NCBI GenBank assembly: GCA_001599755.1
Contig: BCHX01000005.1
Span: 3,158,409-3,222,408 of the forward strand
Reading direction: 5' to 3'
From: Gliomastix tumulicola
Lineage: Eukaryota; Ascomycota; Sordariomycetes; Hypocreales; Bionectriaceae
DNA: 64,000 nucleotides
The position numbers and the translations under genes were made by a program. How positions within the stretch are numbered: position 1 is the stretch's first letter; each line of letters opens with the position of its first letter. The notes under the pieces are model-generated. The model was not told the DNA's origin and searched no databases. It saw nothing but the letters and a program-made list of their open reading frames with translations. Of this stretch, positions 21,156 to 33,074 are shown piece by piece.

Positions 21156-21661
21156 ATGCAGTTCACTATCTTCTCCGTCGCCACTGCCATCGCCATCTTC
21201 GGCCAGGGCTCTCTCGCCCTCTGGGACTGCAACGAGGACCAGAATGCGTTCCCCTTCAACTCGGACAACTTCGTCGCCCACTACACGTCCATCCGCGACA
21301 CCGCCACCGGCAGGCCTTGGGTAAGCACTCTTTGGAACTTACACACAATATCTCGACAGGCTAGAAAATACTGATCTCGATTCACCAGGTCCGTGTCTGC
21401 ATCCCCGGCAACAACGGCAAGTGGGAGTCGTCCGAGGTGTTGGAGACGGACTGCTCCAGCTCTTACACCACCTTCAGCGAGGGGAAGACTGGTCTAAGCC
21501 ACGCTCTAAGCGTTTGGGACGGAAACGGCTGCAACGAGGACTCTAGCAACCTCGAGGGCGCCATGATCAAGTACAATGGCGAGGAGGTTGATCTCATGAA
21601 CCCCGGTGGTGCCTGCGGCAAGCGTGACCACGGCATCTCCTGCGAGTTCCCCATTGCTTGA
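21156..21661 (+). CDS. Small secreted cysteine-containing protein (effector-like, orphan)
   Basis: Two exons, 21156-21320 and 21389-21661, giving 145 residues. The 68-nt intron (GTAAGC, CACCAG) joins in phase 0, RPW|VRVCIPG. Residues 1-21 form a clean signal peptide (MQFTIFSVATAIAIFGQGSL, cleavage after ALA). The mature chain of about 124 residues has six cysteines (in LWDC, RVC, TDC, NGC, GAC and ISC), enough for three disulfides, and no membrane segment. The length, signal peptide and Cys count fit the broad class of fungal small secreted proteins, some of which are effectors, but I recognise no family. The TATA-like box and C/A-rich leader just upstream suggest strong expression. Confidence 0.8.
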
Positions 21662-21857
21662 ACTTGGAGGTATATGGAATACCTTTGAATGGGGGGTTGT
21701 GGAGAGGTGATTGAAGGAAGACAGATTGTACGATCGAAGAGACTGGAGTGTTGAAGTAGGAGTAGATAGGAAGCATACTGTATTATCTTTACACGAGAGA
21801 CCTCTATTCACTCATATTATGTGTCATAGTGAACATACGGCGCCCAGTGAGTCAGCC

Positions 21858-22483
21858 CTAACTCTGTATCGTCATTGCAGACGGTAATCTTTTTGAAAGC
21901 CCGATCACCCTGATCCATTCGTACGTAAGCTTGGCAACGCTTACACAAGTCTCATCTCTAACCTCCCATAACGTCCCAATTACATGACGAAACTCCGCCA
22001 AGTGGAAAGCATTGATGAGGTGCACACTCTCATCCACCAACGTCTCGTTCTTGGTCTGACCTGTGCCGCATGCGGAAATATAGGCTAGGAAGGGCGAATA
22101 CTGTCGAAGATTCATATCCATGAGAATTTGAAACGCAAAGCGGATCATCTCCGCCGTCTTCCGGGATTAGGCCATTTCGGGACGGATCTTGCCGATTTGT
22201 GTGGTCATGTCCAGCCAAGTGAAAGACCTGACAGTCTCGCAAATGCGACGTGGTCCGCTCTTTGCGCCCCTCCTCAGGGGTGATGGCTTCCAGCGAAGCT
22301 GCTCTGAGGAGTTTCTCAGTCAGTTGAATCTCCTTTGTCGCATAAAGGGGCCTGTCGAAGCTACGAGTGCGTTCCATGCCCATTAGAAGCGCTCGATCGG
22401 TAGAGGGCAGCGGAGCTGATCTCCTTCGGGCATATACCAAGGTTTTGATAGACGAGTTGTACGAAGACGCCACCCTATCAAGG
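21858..22483 (-). pseudogene. CHAT-domain (caspase-like) protease relic
   Basis: Two minus-strand frames together match most of a CHAT domain. The first (22483 to about 22130) gives LDRVASSYNSSIKTLVYARR, then CQVFHLAGHDHTNRQDPS with the catalytic-His motif (AGHD instead of AGHG) and DDPLCVSN. The second (about 22130 to 21858) gives MNLRQYSPFLAYISACGTG with the catalytic Cys, DESVHLINAFHLAEFRHV and IGTLWEV. The switch between frames at about 22122-22130 is too tight for an intron and is best explained by a one-base frameshift. No N-terminal TPR region is found upstream, and the frame stops soon after the TYEWI block, before the usual C-terminal end of the domain. So it is truncated at both ends and disrupted. 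It lies 475 bases downstream of the giant NLR-like gene on the same strand. Confidence 0.8.
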
Positions 22484-22957
22484 TCAGCCTCTGAAGATGT
22501 ACTTCTGTGATGGCCTGCAGCGCGGAGGGCAAATCGACTCAGGGGACCTGTTGGAATCTACCAGATGTGAGGCCGAGCCCAGCTTCCGCCTGGATGATTG
22601 CCGAGCTGTTTCTGGTTATGACTTGCCCACACAGTAGGAAGTTGACTAATTGTGACTCCTTAATAGAGAGCGAGTCCAGTTACTAACAACTCGATAATGA
22701 TGCTTCGGATCTAGGAACGTCTCTTAGCTTATGGACTGGCTCGACTCGAGAAAATGAGTGAGGAGCACAAGAGCATTATGCAACTCATGAAAGCAGATCT
22801 ATACGGATTAACAATATTGACTGTATTTAATAGCATTACGAAAATGAGAGAATATATAACAAGCGGCGAGGCTGAGATATCAAATATATATTGCCATTGA
22901 ATCGTGAGTGTCGTGGGTAGCATCGTAATAAAAGGCAAGACAAAAACTTCATTCTCC
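22484..22957. other. Spacer between CHAT relic and giant gene
   Basis: About 470 bases, moderately AT-rich, holding the 3' end of the giant gene. No frame resembling the missing N-terminal part of the CHAT protein is visible. Confidence 0.4.
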
Positions 22958-25900
22958 TCATACCCTCCTGCGTTTTCTAGACGTCTCCTCCATGTTATCA
23001 CTCCAGTGAGACGCATTTCCATTTCGTTTGGCCGGTATCCAGTCAAGTAGAACCTTGGCATACGACGCAGCCGCAGCAGCCGCGTATCTCTGCCAGGTGT
23101 CATTCTTCTCCGCGTCACAGTAATCGCTGATGCCGCGAATCACCAGACAGTTGCTTGTCGCCTTGAACACACCGGCGGCCTCCATCTCGAAACACAGAGC
23201 ATTGTATTGGCCCGCCACCTGGTCCCGGAACTCTGCGCTCTTGACGACCTTGTTCCCAGATGCGATCACCCCGTAGTGAATTTCGGGCAGATCGAACGGC
23301 TTTCCGTTGGGCTCATCGCAGCACTGCCCACTCTGCGGCTGCCGCAAAAGGCAACCGGTACACTGCATCCGTGGTGGCTTGTCTTCCTCTTGGCCTGGAC
23401 GACCGTATTCGCGGTCCCGAGCCGCAATTCTGGCAAGATGTGGCTGCAGGCCAAAGCATAGGGGATCCGGAGCGGACTCCATAATGCTGAGAGCAGCGCA
23501 CAGGAGACGAGACGGGCCCATGGAAAGACCCCTCCTCTCGAAAGACTGATCGTCATTCTCTGCCCCTTGATCATACGATACAACTCCGGAGGTAGTACCC
23601 TGAAGTCGGCTGATCACCACGTCGCCGAGCCGGATGTCGTGATTCTCAGACCGTACCCCTCCGGCTATTCCTACCAAGAGAATGAATCGTATGGATGCGA
23701 ACGACATGATCATGCTGGCGGCCGTTACTGCGGCAGATGCAGTCCCGATATCTTTCGAAGGTAGACACGTCGCCACCACTAAATGATGTCCCATCTTGTT
23801 CAAGACGTAGATGTTGGAGTCATTTTCTTGACTTGGGAGCGGCTCGTGGGGAAGTTCATCAAACAGCAATTGCACAGCTCGCAGTTCCTTTGACAAAGCG
23901 CAGATTATGCCAACGGTGTAGTCCGCATGTCGTCTAGCACTGCTTGGTGTAGAGCCTATCAAAGCCTTGCGATGGATTTGATTGTTGCCTAGGAGAGGCA
24001 GCTGCTGCCTTGCTCGGGGCTGAGGATCCGTTTCGCTAGCCGACGACACCGATGGACTCGTACCGAGAGCACTGTCTTTGAACGAGTCGGATTCTTTAGG
24101 CATAGGGTCTATCAGAGTGAGCGTGTTGGTGGGCTGAATGGGGACTGGATCTCCGGTATCTTCCCAGCGCCACGGGAAGTATGAGTTGCGACCGAAAATG
24201 ACGGCTCCGGCTCCCCTCCGTTCGAACCGCCGATCCCTTGGACGTACCGTCCCTGAGAACTGCGTCGGCAAAATCGTTTGAACGGGCTCGCAGCGGCTCT
24301 CTTCTATCGTGTCATGGCACTCGCATGCTGAAAAGCATGTCGTAGGGGTGTGCCAGACGAGGCTTTCGCTCACTTGTACCACATTGTCTGCCCCGCGGCT
24401 GTAGCGCCTCATGAGCCCTTCCAAGTCCTTCACGGCGCTCGCGATGTAGTAGAGGCCCTTGGGAAGCTCGCCCCAATGGTTGCAGAAGCCGTCGCCTCCG
24501 GGCCTGATCATCTCTCCGAAGCCGCGGGCCAGTACTGTAACAGCATTGATCGACCGGGTGAAGTCCACCCAACCTTTGCCGGCGGAGCCTATCCTGGAGG
24601 CACAGGGATACAGTTGTTCCTCTTTCTTGACCAGGTCCTCGAAGTCCCAGCCCTCTAACGATCCCCGAGGTGTCTTACACAGCGTTTTGCCAATGTCACC
24701 CATCGCATCGCGCTGATAGTCGAACAGTTTCTCAAAGACGTAGCAGAAGTGCTCGATCTGCCCCTTGAGCAGAGTATGCTTGTCGCCGTCGTATAGCTGC
24801 AAGTTGAAGTTGGCTTGGTTGGCCAGCACATCAATGGCAGTGTCCACCTCGAGGGGCTCGTTGGACTCTTTGAGATGCTCACTTCTGCAAACAAGTCTGT
24901 TTCTCAAGGGGCCCTTAGTGCTGTGCTTCAAAGATGCCCGCAGGACATGCAGCAGAGCGCTTGTACCGTTCACGAGCCATCCGCGCTTGTCTTGCTCATC
25001 CCATAACAGCACAAATCTCCTATGCAATGATTCGAGCCTGGGTACGTAGTCGCTCTCATGCGAAACATGGCGCGGTGTGTCTTTGAGCCCAAAAATGGCT
25101 CTAGGAGGAACAATAGTTTGGCCCACCTGAACCACGACGTGCGCAAGTGCGCCTCCTTCGGGTGCTCTGTCTGGCGGTTCGTATTCAAAGGGATATTGCG
25201 CCGAGGGTGCACCTGTAGGACATGTTATGTTACGAGTTGTAAGTCTTCGATTGAGAATGAAGTGAAACTTTACCTGCGTGAACCTCAGCCTTCAAACACC
25301 ACCCAACAATGTGTCGAGAACTCAGCACGTCGGTGTATCGTATCTCTTGTTCTGGAGGAAGTGTATCGTCCAAAAAGGACACTTGACTGCTGTCCTCATT
25401 AAAGATGAGATGCCAGTGTAGAGTCTCGTTGGATTGCTTGGTCGCAACTAGGAGCGTCGAGAAGCCTTTGATGTAGATCTTGCTCTTGAATTCGTCCACA
25501 CGCTGCGAGCGGGCCAGTCCTACGAGGATATCCAGAGGGACCTCTAGGCCGGTATTCCAGTTTACCCTTCTTGGTAGAGGATAGCCTTTCACCACAACTG
25601 GGTTTCTGAACAGGCTGTGCCAACACTGGCCGTTACTGCGTGGCTGTGGAATTTCCTCCATCCTGAAGCAGATGTCGAAGGTCGTGGCCAGTAAAGACGA
25701 AGAATGATCTTTCCCAGGCTTCCTGAGTGAAACAGACGGTGTACAGAGCATGATACCGTCGTCAGTTGGTGAAATTTGCATGGAGGCGCCCAGCCAGGCA
25801 AGTTGCTCCCCCGTCTCAACAACGAACGCCGCCACGCCGGAAACTTCAACCATGAGACCAGCATTGACTATTTCCCCACCAATAGTCATTCCATCTGGAA

Positions 25901-28900
25901 GCTCATCTAGAAGAAGGGTCAACCAATACTTCATGGAATGGTGGCGGGGTCCGAGACTTACGTTTGCATTTGGTCCCCGTGCCTTCGCGAATGGTCTTCT
26001 TAAGCCACTCGATCAACGCATTCCCCGTGCCAGGCCAAATTTGCTGGATATACTGGACGCACGTCAAGGCATGGGCGTCCCATGAGGACCCAGTCAGGGT
26101 GAGGACGTGCTCCAGGACCTCCTCCCAGGGCTGAGGATATCCCTGCGTCCGGAAAAACCTTAGTATATCCCAGTCAACGTGAAAGCTCGCTTTGCAAGCA
26201 GGCGATGGCAGTTTCCGGCTCAGTGTTCGAACTGGAGGCAAGGAAGACATGATGGTTTGCCGAATGCTGTCCAGGGAGCTTTCACCAACCGTCACATGGT
26301 CAATCTCCCTCTGAAGTCGCGTAAGAAGCCATTGGTAAGCGACGCCGTCGGCTAAATGGTCAGAATAGACATGCAATTGGCCTCTCGGCTGAGTCTCTGC
26401 TTGCGCTTCATTAGGGCGGGTCAGAATGGCTTCTACCTCTGTAGCAGTAAGAGAAGATTCGGATGGCGCTGAAGGCGTCGGGAGTCGACTACTGATTTTA
26501 GGAGAGGGAAGGTCGTTCCCCGAGGTTTCTGGGACTCGACTCTCTTCGTCGGGATTTCGATCCAGGAGGCTCACACGCTCATACCATGTCATTTCCTCTG
26601 GATCCTCTGTCGGCTTCACCAGCGCCTCTTTCATCTTTTCCTCAGAGAGCTCGATGAACTTGGAGGATATTGCACTAGATCGGAGTTAGTTCCAACGCGG
26701 TCTAATACCAAATATGTCTGTCTCCTCGCGGGAAACGACAAAAGCGTCGCCGCCACTCACTTTCTGTGCTTGTGAACAAAGGCCATTGCATCTCGCTCCA
26801 TCTGAACGGTCTGTCCATGCCCGACCTTGAGCGCAAAGTCTTTCAGCAGACTAGGCAGGATGGAGACGATCCTCTCGGTGACCTCGTCGTCTAAGCTCGA
26901 CAGGCTGACCCCGGAGGCCAACTGACTTGCCAGTTCGACAATATAGTTCTCCTCACTCAAGGATCTGCTTGTTGATGCGGCGGAATACACGGTGCCCGTT
27001 TCGCCATCCGATTCCATCTTCCTCTCGGTCATGTACGTGGACACGTACCCAGAGTCCGTCGGGGCCAGCTGAGAATCTTGTTCATGAGCCATCAGAACTG
27101 CCGGAATATCTGGGTGGTGATCGATGACCGCGGCGCCGACTTGACCCCCAGCACTGAGTTTTGCTCCATGATCAAGAAGGCGGCGCACAATAGCGCTTTG
27201 CCCTATGTCGGCAGCAAGCATAAGGGGTGAGACTCCATCCGCATTGGCAGCTTCAATATCCGCGCCGGCCTCTAGGAGAAGTCCCACAATCCTGTCACAG
27301 CCGTTTTGCACGGCGAATATCAATAGTGTGATCCCATCACTATTTCTGACATTGGGGTCTGCTCCATTCTCAAGGAGAAGGCGGCAGATGCCGTCGAGAT
27401 TCTTCTCAATAGCGAACCAAAGAGGCGAAGACCCATTGTTGGTGTGCGTGTTAGGATCTGCGCCAGCCTGGAGCAGGAGCTCCACGACACTGTCATGACT
27501 CCCTGCGATGGCAACTGTGAGCGCTGACAGCTTGTTGGTAGAACTCAGATTTACATCCGCTCCATTCTCAAGGAGAGTCTGTACTATAGAGCGATGTCCT
27601 TCCCTTGCTGCAAGCATGAGCGGTGACATCCCGCTCTCGGACACAGCGTTGACATCTGCATTGTGGCTGACAAGAAGTTCCACAAGATCGGTAGAAGTTT
27701 CTCCAGCAGCGAACATGATGGCCGTCATTCCATTGTCAGATGCGGCATTAGCGTCTGCGCCGGACTCGAGTAGGAGCTGTGCCATAGAAGAATGGCCTTC
27801 TCTTGCCGCAACTAAAAGGGGGGTGAGCCCATTATCCGATCTGGCATCAGCATCTGCGCCAGACGCAAGGAGTAGTCGCATGGCATCGGGATGGCTGTTC
27901 GCAATCGCAACCATCATTGGCGTGAATGAAGATTGGCCCATGCTCACGGAATATTTTGAAAACCACCTCCTTTCTTCCAATATCCTCCTAGTCACCGACT
28001 TCAGAGGGGAATGGCGGGTTCCCCTGAAATCAACATCTGCTCCTTTATCAAGGAGGAGTCGGAGGATATGCACATGACCTTTCTTTGCCGCACGCTTCAG
28101 GGACGTCCAGCCGTGGCCATCATGGCTGTTGACTTGCGCACCTCGTGCAAGAAGAAACTGAGCCAACTCGAAATGACCGCCTTGGCAGGCCTCGACTAAG
28201 GGGCTACGGTGATCAGAGTCTCCTAGGCTCAGATCTCCTCCGAAGCTCAAAAGATACTCTACAACCTCCAGGTGGCCTTCTGCGCAGGCTCCAGATAAAG
28301 CTGTGTGACCATGTTTGTCCAAGGCTTTCAGGTCGGCTCCGGCATCAAGCATCAGCTGACATGCTTCGACATGCCCGTGCCGAGCCGCCCGTACGAGAGG
28401 TTTCTCTTGGTTGCGGACGTCGGGGTCGGGATGTGCTCCCTGTTTGAGCAAAAGTTTGATGACCTCCAGTCTGGCCTCTGCGCATGCCCTGGATAGCGCT
28501 GTATGGCCACCTTGGTCAGGCTCCGCCACTCTCATTCCGGATTCAATCATCCACAGCACGATGCCCGGCAGACCTCTCCCCGCCGCCCATGTGAGCGGCG
28601 TGCGGGAGCCAAACTCGGCTTCACCAAGACCAAGCCTGTTTGTCAATCCCTCGGTGATATCACTTCCGTAGACCACAGTCGAGGGAGTCCCGAGAAGTGC
28701 CGCGACCGCCTCATTGTTTCTGGACGCCAGTGCCGCAAAGAGAGGGTGGTGATAGCGAGATTTAGCTACGGACGGGTAACGAAGAACGTGCGCCCTTGAT
28801 TTTGCTTTCAACCAGAGACGAATGAGTCGTGGGAGGCCCCGATCAGCCAAAACGTAGATCAACGGTGTGTCGGGATCGTACTGCCGCCTTGCATCGTGTT

Positions 28901-31900
28901 CAGTGGCGTTGTATGCCTCCAGCCAGTTCTTCATGTCGAACTTGGCTAGAAACGCTTGCTGTTCAACCACGTCTGCAGCGCATTCGGCATGGTGAAGTAT
29001 GTTGTGCGCGGCATATCCGAGCAGAACAAAGTCGCGCGAGCGAGGCGAGGGCTGGTCTCTTCCTCGGCCCCTCGCCTCGTGGCCCAAGTAGAACTTGCAG
29101 CACTGTTTGATGAAATCATGCCTCTTGCCCTCCTGGCTCACATCTTTACCTCGCCAGAGTTCTAATAGGCCTTTCTCTAGTAGATAACTGCGGACTGACG
29201 TGTGGATAAACTGCACTATTGGCCCTTCCCCCCGGGTGATTTCGGCCAAGCCCTTGGAGAAAACGGTTACATTGCTGCCTGCAGTGGCCTCGAGTTCGTC
29301 GATATCTCCCACTGGTGGCGGATCAGCGCCATAGCCATTCATGGTGAGGCCAGACCAAAGGGCGTGGTGATATTCATGAGGACTCAACGGCCTGGCGGCA
29401 CTTAGCATCCACATCATAGATAGCTCAACTGCGGTCGTTTGCATTTGCATGGGGGGCCGGATTAAGATATCTCTCCACAGAGCAACTAACGGAATAGAAG
29501 CTTGCGGGAGCGCCCTCAGCGAGACAGTCCGCCGCCCTTGGCGTTGCTTTTTGTTCACTGCGTCGACGATGAGGACAACCCAAAGAAAAATTCCAGCAGA
29601 TCCCTCCAGAATCTTATGTCGCAACTCATCAACGTCACCATTGATTCGAAGCTTTTCGCGGATGTAGCAGGACAAATCGGTCGTATGGCCCTCTAGGGCT
29701 TCCAAGGTCAGCGAAATTCCTGCCCAGCTCTTAATGCATGGATAGTGGCGACTTGAGATGCAAATTCGGAGCCGAATGCCCTCCTTGACAGCTGTCTCTG
29801 ACAAGTCCTGAAAGAAGCCTACTATGTCTGCCGCTTCTACACTATGGCATTCATCCAGGGCATCGATGAAGCAGGTCAGGGAGCGTTGTCCAAGCTTTGA
29901 GATTGCTTCTTTCAATAACGCTTTGAGAACATCTGGGCCAGGGCAGGGGCAACTCTCTCGTGACCATAGAATCTGCGGATGGTCCAAAAGGGTTTCAAGA
30001 GTAGGGAGAGCCTCCAAGATTTGTGTGAGCAAGGACCGGTATAAGCCAAACATTCGCTTCTCGAGGTCATGTCCCCTGAAGTTGAAGAAGAATGATACAA
30101 CAACAGATGACTCAGGGTCGTGTTGCTTCCTCATCTCGTTGTAGGCAAATTTCATAATGGTAGACTTGCCAACACCTGGCTTGCCCCATATCCAAAGAAT
30201 ACCATGGTGCTGCTCAACGCCCCGGAAGTCAAGCCATTGTTGATACTCCGGGAGCTCAAGTAGCCAGCCACAGGTCTTGTGAAGGGCTGCTTTGATGTTG
30301 TGAAAGCGTGCATCTATTGCCTCGAACTTGAAAGACTTCAGCAACTCTCGCCGCTTCCGAGGGAAATCATCGGCAGGCACATGGTGGGTGTCGGGGACCA
30401 AGGGCATAGCGACAGGTGCCTCCATTATCAAATCCTTAGCCAAGGATGCGGCAGAAAGAGCAGCAAACCTCTGCCAGCCCCGGTTCCTGTGACTATCACT
30501 GTAGTCGCATATTCCTCGAATGTGAATCCAAGGAATACGGCTACTCTTGCCTGCTTCCCAGTGTTCGACGCAAATCATGACGAAATCATGGGCCAACTTG
30601 TCTCGGAAGGTAGCATCCTTGATGACTGTGGGACTGGAAAGGATACCACCAAAGTGTACCATGGGAGGAGCCTGAGTACTGCGGTTGCTGCGCGGCACAG
30701 TTTGCGAGTCGTCACAATACTTGCAGTCCAAGACTTCATCCGACATGTTGCCACCTGAAGAGAATGGATTGCTCTTTGCTGGGTGTGAATCGGCAACCGT
30801 GTGGCTCGGTGAATCCTCAGAGACTGAATGGCTGTATGTTGCTCTGAAAAGGCGGTCTCGCAAATTCGGGCGCCTATAGTCTGGGTGCTTCTTTGATTGA
30901 CTCTCCAATATCGACTCGAACCTTTTTCCATTGCCGGTCTCATATCGAGCCCGGAATGCACTGACGAGATTGTCCGCTACTGGGGTGAGCTGTTCGGTAT
31001 CAGAGGTGCGATATTTCGCTCGCCTCGTCCCGACCACCACGTCACCCAGCCGAATATCATGCGTAGGCCCAGGGATGCCGCCACCATCTCCTAGGATCAT
31101 GGCGAGTTTGATATTCGAGAAAGTTGGTGGGAAATATCCTGTCAAACCTCCCATTTGAGACGGCGTCGCAGGGCACGCGATGACAACATTGTGTTGCCCT
31201 ATGCGACCTAGCACGTATGTATTGCTGATGATCACGTCTGTTGGTAGTTTCGCGTGCACCTCGTCAAGCATCATTGTCGCCACTTCCAGGTGCAAGTGAA
31301 GAGTGCATATCCAGGCAATGGTGTATTGAGACATTGGGAGCGCCTTCAGCCGCTTGACCGCCGGATGGGCGACGGCACTCGAAGAGGCCTCATCGCTGGA
31401 TCCATGTTCGGAGCTGTTAGGGCGTTGTCGCTTAGACTTCATAGCAGAAGTCGCGCCGAGCGGTAGCTTGGAGTTGCGAGGGTCCGATGGATGTGCGAGC
31501 GCGTGCCTGGCAGAGTACTCCCGGACCTTGGCGAGGTAGTTCCTCTCGTCCTCGCCATCGCGGCGGGGGATTTGCACGCGGAACTGGAGATCTTGGTTCG
31601 GGTCGTTCAGGTCGACCTTGATCATCGCTCCCGAGCCCAGGACCCAGCGCGGCGTGGCGGGCGTAGCTTGGGCCTTCTGCTCTTGGGCCCTCTGCTGCTG
31701 TGAGGACAGCAAGCGGCCGTCGACGAAGGTGCCATTATTAGACTGGTCTTCGATGATGATGCTACCGTCTTCATCGGGATAGATGCGGAAGTGCATGTTA
31801 CTAATGCGCTTCCGGGGGTCGTGGGCGAAGACGATGTCGCATTGCGAGTGGTTGCGGCCGAAGACGAAGCCAGCGATGGGATCTCTCACCTGAGACGAGA

Positions 31901-33074
31901 GACGCAGGATGATAGCGTTGCCCTGGACGGTCCGGTTGGACTTGAAGCGGCTGGCAGGGTCCCCATATTGAATAGCCACCAAATGAGCATTCTGTTGTTG
32001 CCGAAACTCTAGCTTCTCCTGGTTCTGCCGAAAGTCGAGCTTCTGCTGATACTCAAACTCTTTGGTCTTCGCGTCAATGTACGCCATATTCGCCTTGTTC
32101 GCCTCGGCCTCTTTATGCGTCGACGATGTTATGACTTGCTTCCTCCGCGTGGCCTGGATCTGCTCGTAGTCGAGTTCAACGGCATTGACATTATGCTTGC
32201 GAATGACGTGCGGCGAGTTTTCGTCGGCGAGGCGCTGAACCTCCAGCCCGGCCTGGGCGGAGTGTGGGTAGAGGATGCATATAATGTCCGATGTGTCTTC
32301 GTCCAAGAAGCCTGAGGGGTGGTCAAGCACATCCTGGGTTGCTGAGGAAGGGGCGAGACATCGGTCAGCAAGACAGCTTCCCTGGTTTTGCGATGATGTT
32401 GCAACCAACGCAGGAATAGGCAGCAAGCAACATCTTTGGAAGAAGATGGTAGCAACTCACAAATTGATTGAATACCAAACCACGGTTGGGCCAAGGGAGG
32501 AGACCGTAGAGAAGTGTTCAGAATGATTCTCTGAGGTGAAACCGGAATGACTGCTTTGTCGGCACAGCTATTAGGTGGACTTCTGGCAGTGATCGTCGTC
32601 GTCGTCGTCGTCGTCGTAGCTTGATCGCCCACGGTTCTAGCCACACCGTGATCGGGGCGGCTCTCGCGCTTCTCGACCCTCTGGGAGCTGATGAACTTGC
32701 GCCCTATCACCAGCTCGGTTTCGTCTCTCCCTTCTGCCTTGCGCTTCTGCACCATTTGGCGCGCTTCATCCCACTCGGCAGTTCGCATATTCTTCAAGAT
32801 GCCCCACCTCTTCTTCAAGATGCCCAAATACTGCTGTTCCCTGCTCACGCATTAGCTCAAAACTCGGGGCAAAAAGGGGCTGCCGCTGGGCAGGGTGCGG
32901 GACTGAAGTGGCTATAGGGATCCCTCACGTTGCGACGAAGCCATGTTCCCGTTCCATGTACTCCATGGTCTCTGGCAGGGTGTGCTTCTCCTTCAGATAA
33001 AAATCCAGAATGGGTTGCTTATGGGCCTCCCATTGATCAGCGTCGATATGTGGCGCGTAAGTTGCCGGAGCCAT
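22958..33074 (-). CDS. Giant NLR-like protein: Clr5-FHA-PNP_UDP-NACHT-ankyrin-PNP_UDP
   Basis: Six exons (33074-32929, 32840-32461, 32341-26761, 26674-25962, 25906-25274, 25212-22958) join in frame to 3235 residues. All five introns (88, 119, 86, 55 and 61 nt) have GT-AG ends, four with GTGAG/GTAAG donors and one GTAAAG; clear branch sites include AGCTAATG, GCTGACC and AACTAACTCC. Domains: Clr5, residues about 10-75, split by intron 1; FHA, about 302-432 (FGRN at 336-339, S356, H359, NGT 378-380); PNP_UDP 1, about 514-819; NACHT, P-loop GKPGVGKS 895-902, Walker B FIDALDEC 1000-1007; winged-helix-like HTSVRSYL near 1222; about 14 ankyrin units, 1330-1907; a conserved fungal region, about 2037-2850 (WPGTGNALIEWLKK, FVVETGEQLAWLG, LFRNPVVVKGYPLPRR, LLWDEQDKRGWLVNGTSALL); PNP_UDP 2, 2915-3210; basic end KRRRV. 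The family is inferred to act in recognition or regulated cell death. It could be annotated as two or three genes, but frame continuity argues against that. Confidence 0.8.
32594..32617 (-). repeat. (ACG)8 codon repeat in exon 2 of the giant gene
   Basis: Eight uninterrupted ACG codons on the coding strand encode eight threonines between the Clr5 and FHA domains. Being perfect at the DNA level, this is a likely length-variable site. Confidence 0.9.

Noticed and set aside
22958..26674. Treating the 3' exons of the giant gene as a separate PNP_UDP gene
   Set aside because: There is no good start: the first ATG (26634) is preceded in frame by residues joining cleanly through a canonical intron to the ankyrin exon, and total frame length is exactly divisible by three.
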